Positions 30,661 to 33,910 of a DNA stretch of 33,910 nt are shown piece after piece (position 1 is the stretch's first letter; every line of letters begins with the position of its first letter). The stretch covers positions 1 to 33,910 of the forward strand of contig JAFMJV010000025.1 of NCBI GenBank assembly GCA_017853275.1, read 5' to 3'. The stretch comes from Chloroflexota bacterium (GTDB lineage Bacteria > Chloroflexota > Limnocylindria > Limnocylindrales > CSP1-4). The translations under genes were made by a program, and so were the position numbers. The notes beneath the pieces are model-generated. The model did no database searches. It had not been told where the DNA came from and saw only the letters and a list, made by a program, of their open reading frames with translations.

Positions 30661-32566
30661 CCCGGACACGCGCGCTCCCGGCTGGGAGCCGGTCCTTCCC
30701 GGGATCCTCCGCTGGCGGGACAGCTGCAACGTCTACGCGCTCGTCGGCCCGGCGGGGACGGTGATCGTGGACGCCGGGACCGGCGAGTGGGTCGATCGCG
30801 TGGGCGAGCTGCCGGCGCCGCCGGTGGCGCTCCTGTGCACCCACTACTTCCGCGACCACGCCGCAGGAGCTGCGCGGGCCGCCCGGGAGCTCGGCATCCC
30901 TGTCCTCGTGCCGGAGCGCGAGGTCGAGCTCTTCCGGGACGCCGTGGAGCACCACCGGGCGCGGCAGACCTGGATCGTCTACGCGAACCACTGGGAGCAC
31001 TTCGCACCGATCGAGGAGATCCCCGTCGCGGGGGTCCTCCGCGACCTCGAGCGGATCGAGCTCGGCGGGCTCTCACTCGAGGTGATCCCCCTTCCCGGAG
31101 CCACGATCGGCCAGGTCGGGATCGCCGTCCCGATCGGGGGTGGTCCGGCGGTGGCGATCTGCGTGGGCGAGACGATCCACTCGCCCGGCCGCGTCCCCCG
31201 CGTCGCTCCGCTCCAGCAGGATTACAACGGGCTGCCGGGCGCTGTCGAGGTCTGGCATGCGGCGGCGGATCTCCGGCTGCGCGCCCCTGCGGCGCTCCTC
31301 CCCAGCCTCGGCGAGCCGATCCTGCGCGACGTTGACGGCGCGCTCGTCGCGCTGCGGGCGTCGATGGAGGCGCTCATGGCGGATCTCGCGATGGAGACCG
31401 CGTGGATCGTGGAGCCGCCGATCCGCCCGATCCGGCTCAGCGAGCGGGTCTGGGCCACCCGGGACCCCCACAGCACGAGCATCTTCATCACATCGCCCTC
31501 CGGCCGCGCCCTGGCGATCGACTATGGCTACCACCACTGGAAGGTGGGGTTCGTCAGCCCCGCGCCGCAGCGCCGGCGGGCGCTCCTCCACACCCTCGAC
31601 CTCCTGCGCGAGGCCGCCGGTGTCGAGCGCATCGACGTCGCGATCCCCAGCCACTACCACGATGACCACGTGGCCGGGATGCCGCTCCTCCAGCGCCTCC
31701 ACGGCACGCAGATCTGGGCGCATCGCTCGTTCGCCGCGCTCCTTACGGACCCCATGGGGAGCGTCTTCCCGTGCACGGAGCCGACCCCGTTCGCGGTCGC
31801 GCGCGTCCTGGACGATGACGTGCCCGTCACCTGGGAGGGGGTCACCTTCCGTTTCGCGGCGGCGAGCGGGCATACCCGCTTCGAGCAGCTGATCGGGTGG
31901 GAGGTGGACGGGATCCGGTACGCCCACTCCGGGGACCAGTACAGCTTCAGCGGCCGGGCCGGCCACGAGCGGCACGTCTACCAGGAGATCATGGAAGAGC
32001 GGATCGTGGACTGGAGCACCGTCCACATCCGGGGGAACCACGTCTACCGCGGCGGGACCTTCCTCGATTCCTTCGCCCGAAGCGCGGCGTGGATGCGCGC
32101 CTGGCGTCCGGACGTCGTGGTCAGCGGCCACTGGCCGGCCGCCACCACCGATCCCTCCTTCTTCGATCTGCTGGACGAGCAGGCGGCACGGTACGCGGAG
32201 GTCCACCGGCGTGCGATGCCCCTCGGTGCGGACGAGGCGCACCTCGACGTCGATTCGTGGGGCGGCTGGCTCTGGCCCTATCGCGTCCACGTGGCCGAGG
32301 GCGAGCCCGCCCGGGTCCGTGCCACGATCCGCAACCCGTCGCCCGGGAGCGCGCGGATCGAGGTCCGGCTCGTGGGGCCTCCCGGGTGGGTCGGGGAGCG
32401 CGCCGAGCTCGACGCTCCGCCCCGCGCGGAGGTTGCCGTGGACCTCGCGATCAACCCGGATGGTCCGGCGCGACGGCAGCCGATCGCGATCGAGGTCACC
32501 GTGGATGGCCGTCCCCACGGCCAGGTCGCGGAGGCGCTCGTGACTGTGGGCGGCGGGCGCTGGTAG
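30653..32566 (+). CDS. Tandem metallo-beta-lactamase-fold protein, first domain degenerate
   Basis: Cytoplasmic protein of 637 residues with two metallo-beta-lactamase (MBL) domains and a C-terminal beta-sandwich. Domain 1 (about 15-240) has H64-Y-F66-R-D68-H69 where the metal motif is H-X-H-X-D-H, PGAT where PGHT is usual, and Glu (VGETI) where the bridging Asp is expected: its metal site looks lost. Domain 2 (about 265-510) is intact: H334-Y-H336-D-D338-H339, ASGHTRF, AHSGDQY and VSGHWP. Residues 540-637 resemble an Ig-like or NEW3-type beta-sandwich. GTG 30653 overlaps the upstream gene by 8 bases. Substrate unknown: MBL hydrolases cut esters, lactones, thioesters or phosphodiesters, so a sugar lactone formed by the dehydrogenases is a natural guess. 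Confidence 0.82.
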   Translation: MPDPDTRAPGWEPVLPGILRWRDSCNVYALVGPAGTVIVDAGTGEWVDRVGELPAPPVALLCTHYFRDHAAGAARAARELGIPVLVPEREVELFRDAVEHHRARQTWIVYANHWEHFAPIEEIPVAGVLRDLERIELGGLSLEVIPLPGATIGQVGIAVPIGGGPAVAICVGETIHSPGRVPRVAPLQQDYNGLPGAVEVWHAAADLRLRAPAALLPSLGEPILRDVDGALVALRASMEALMADLAMETAWIVEPPIRPIRLSERVWATRDPHSTSIFITSPSGRALAIDYGYHHWKVGFVSPAPQRRRALLHTLDLLREAAGVERIDVAIPSHYHDDHVAGMPLLQRLHGTQIWAHRSFAALLTDPMGSVFPCTEPTPFAVARVLDDDVPVTWEGVTFRFAAASGHTRFEQLIGWEVDGIRYAHSGDQYSFSGRAGHERHVYQEIMEERIVDWSTVHIRGNHVYRGGTFLDSFARSAAWMRAWRPDVVVSGHWPAATTDPSFFDLLDEQAARYAEVHRRAMPLGADEAHLDVDSWGGWLWPYRVHVAEGEPARVRATIRNPSPGSARIEVRLVGPPGWVGERAELDAPPRAEVAVDLAINPDGPARRQPIAIEVTVDGRPHGQVAEALVTVGGGRW

Positions 32567-32666
32567 CGATGAGACCGGACGCAGTGCCCGGCCCCGCCGC
32601 CCCGGCCCTCGCGGTCGGGCCGCGGGAGGTCCGCAGCCGCTCTTGCCCGGGACCGGGGGGACGATC

Positions 32667-33746
32667 ATGAACGGTGCCACCCGCCTCGACCCCGAAGCGC
32701 TCGGCGTCCCCTTCGCGACCGTGCGCGCCCAGGTGGCGGAGGGGACCGTCCCCTTCGCGATCCTCGGCGTCGCGAACGCGGCGGGCACGATCCGCCTGGA
32801 GACCATGGCGGCTCCCGGGAGCGTGCCCGTCCCGCTTGACGCCCCATGCCTCATCGCCTCGATCACCAAGCCGATCGTGGCGACCGTCGCCATGCGGCTC
32901 CACGCCGAGGGACGTTTCCTGCTCGAGGCGCCGCTCGCCTGGTGGATCCCCGAGCTCGCCACACCCACCGCCCGGGCGCTCACCGGCTGGCACGTCCTCA
33001 CCCACACCTCCGGGATGGATGACACCTGGCTGGAGCGCATCATGGCCGAGGGGATCGAGAAGGAGGATCTCCTCACCCGGTTCCTCGGGGCGCCGCTCGG
33101 GGCGCCGGTCGGCAGCCGGTATGCCTACGCCTCGATCACCTTCGACCTCCTCGCGCTCGCCATCGAGCGCGCGCTCAGGACCCCCTTCACCGCGATCCTC
33201 TGCGAGACGGTCCTGGATCCGCTCGGGATGACCCGTACGAGCTGGGAGCCGGACCCGGGGCAGGCGGTCCCGTTCGAGGTCCAGACCTGGCTGGACGAGT
33301 GGACGCCCGGCCCGCGCCTCCACCGGGCCACCGCGGAGGCCCAGCGACAGCGGCTCGTGCGGCTCCGGCTGGCCGGCGCGGGCCTCCACAGCACAGCGGA
33401 TGACCTCCTCCGCTTCGGTCGCGCCTTCCTCCGCCGGGGAGAGCTGGACGGGCGGAGGATCCTCGGGCCGACCTTCGTGGACCTCATGACCCGCGAGGTG
33501 ACATGGGACGGGATCGGCCGGTCGGAGGACCGCCTCCGGGACGCGCACTACGCGATCGGCTGGGCGAAGCCCGGGCGGACCGATCCCTTCTCCTCGACGG
33601 CGTTCCAGCACGCCGGCGCCACCGGGACACGGCTCGTCGTGGACCCGGCCCACGACCTCGTCATCGTTTACCTGACCGGCGTCTGGGGGCTCCCCTGGGA
33701 GGTCCTGGACGCTCCGATCCTCGGGATCTACGCCGCCTTGCGCTGA
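32667..33746 (+). CDS. Serine hydrolase, class C beta-lactamase family
   Basis: Serine beta-lactamase-like protein of 359 residues. The nucleophile motif S-X-X-K is S65-I-T-K68. The second motif, usually Y-X-N, is Y154-A-S156 with Ser for Asn. The third, replacing K-T-G, is HAGATG near residue 318. There is no signal peptide, so it is not a secreted penicillin-binding protein; it is more likely an esterase or amidase acting inside the cell. ATG 32667 is preceded by a G-rich GGGGGGAC element; TTG at 32643 would add 8 residues. A 100-base gap after the MBL gene contains no evident promoter. Next to an MBL hydrolase it may remove acyl groups from the imported compound. Confidence 0.86.
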   Translation: MNGATRLDPEALGVPFATVRAQVAEGTVPFAILGVANAAGTIRLETMAAPGSVPVPLDAPCLIASITKPIVATVAMRLHAEGRFLLEAPLAWWIPELATPTARALTGWHVLTHTSGMDDTWLERIMAEGIEKEDLLTRFLGAPLGAPVGSRYAYASITFDLLALAIERALRTPFTAILCETVLDPLGMTRTSWEPDPGQAVPFEVQTWLDEWTPGPRLHRATAEAQRQRLVRLRLAGAGLHSTADDLLRFGRAFLRRGELDGRRILGPTFVDLMTREVTWDGIGRSEDRLRDAHYAIGWAKPGRTDPFSSTAFQHAGATGTRLVVDPAHDLVIVYLTGVWGLPWEVLDAPILGIYAALR

Positions 33747-33763
33747 ACCCGCGCCCGATGATC

Positions 33764-33778
33764 GCGGGGCCCCCGCTT
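33764..33778 (+). terminator. Weak candidate terminator after the serine hydrolase
   Basis: GCGGG and CCCGC can pair in a 5-bp stem with a 3-base loop 17 bases after the stop, followed by only two T residues. It precedes a separate promoter, so an end of transcription here would make sense, but the structure is poor. Confidence 0.22.
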
Positions 33779-33814
33779 CCCTGTCGCGCCCTAGCCATCC
33801 GGGCCCCGCTGACC

Positions 33815-33823
33815 TGCTATCGT
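33815..33823 (+). promoter_or_regulatory. Candidate extended -10 promoter
   Basis: TGCTATCGT matches the extended -10 pattern TG-N-TATAAT at TG and four of six hexamer positions. No -35 is evident. Transcription would start near 33830, giving a leader of about 48 bases before the ATG at 33878. Confidence 0.4.
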
Positions 33824-33842
33824 GCTCCGCACAAACAGCGGG

Positions 33843-33860
33843 CTGCCGCCATTGCGGCAG
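33843..33860 (+). promoter_or_regulatory. Leader hairpin before the last gene
   Basis: CTGCCGC and GCGGCAG pair perfectly in a 7-bp stem with the loop CATT. It lies in the predicted leader directly before the GGAAGGAGAGG ribosome binding site, so it may affect translation or message stability. A protein-binding site is also possible. Confidence 0.4.
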
Positions 33861-33877
33861 GGAAGGAGAGGTCGGGG

Positions 33878-33910
33878 ATGGAGCGGACGCAGCGGGGAAC
33901 GTCGAAGCGC
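33878..33910 (+). CDS. Start of an unidentified gene, cut by the window end
   Basis: ATG 33878 is preceded by GGAAGGAGAGG at good spacing, a hairpin and a candidate promoter. Only 11 codons are visible (MERTQRGTSKR), a polar, basic start. No function can be assigned. Confidence 0.55.
   Translation, partial: MERTQRGTSKR

Overview
The window is one gene-dense stretch of very GC-rich bacterial DNA (roughly 70 % G+C by eye), with many GTG starts, some TTG starts and repeated 4-base ATGA/GTGA overlaps. Organism: a high-GC soil or freshwater bacterium. A Limnocylindria-like Chloroflexota or an actinobacterium would both fit. The two solute-binding proteins have Ala-X-Ala-type signal peptides and no lipobox cysteine, which argues mildly for the former. 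No marker gene settles it. I see no rRNA, tRNA, CRISPR array, IS element or phage gene.

Layout. (1) 22-5961, minus strand: a tightly overlapping operon read GH31 alpha-glycosidase, Gfo/Idh/MocA oxidoreductase, uronate isomerase (uxaC), MFS transporter. (2) 5962-6143: divergent control region with two copies of the palindrome TTGAACGTTCAA. (3) 6144-14846, plus strand: a GH63-like glucosidase, a large putative glycosidase of unassigned family, a GH13 enzyme with an unusual N-terminal beta domain, a class III (HemL-like) aminotransferase and a LacI-family repressor. (4) 14847-15043: promoter with a tandem pair of the same palindrome. (5) 15044-20067: a PotD/A/B/C-type ABC importer plus an aldose 1-epimerase. 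(6) 20108-23391: two short-chain dehydrogenases and a PYROXD2/phytoene-desaturase-like flavoprotein. (7) 23518-29719: a MalE/F/G-type sugar importer with no ATPase of its own, its binding-protein gene bracketed by two strong hairpins, followed by two Gfo/Idh/MocA oxidoreductases. (8) 29716-33746: a sugar-phosphate isomerase-like TIM barrel, a double metallo-beta-lactamase-fold protein whose first domain has lost its metal ligands, and a class C beta-lactamase-type serine hydrolase. (9) 33878-33910: the first codons of another gene.

How it may work together. The core palindrome GAACGTTC occurs five times at four places: before the GH31 operon, before the GH63-like gene, exactly on the start codon of the GH13 gene, and twice before the importer. 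This is a typical LacI-family operator, and a LacI repressor is encoded in the middle of the cluster. The simplest reading is a locally controlled system that imports an oligosaccharide or glycoside, cleaves alpha-linkages inside the cell (none of the glycosidases has a signal peptide), and processes the released sugars by isomerisation, epimerisation and NAD-dependent oxidation. A polyamine-type binding protein that keeps the amine-binding Trp-X-Asp motif, together with a PLP aminotransferase, makes an amino-sugar or amine-bearing glycoside an attractive but unproven substrate. The uronate isomerase suggests that a uronic acid may also be released.
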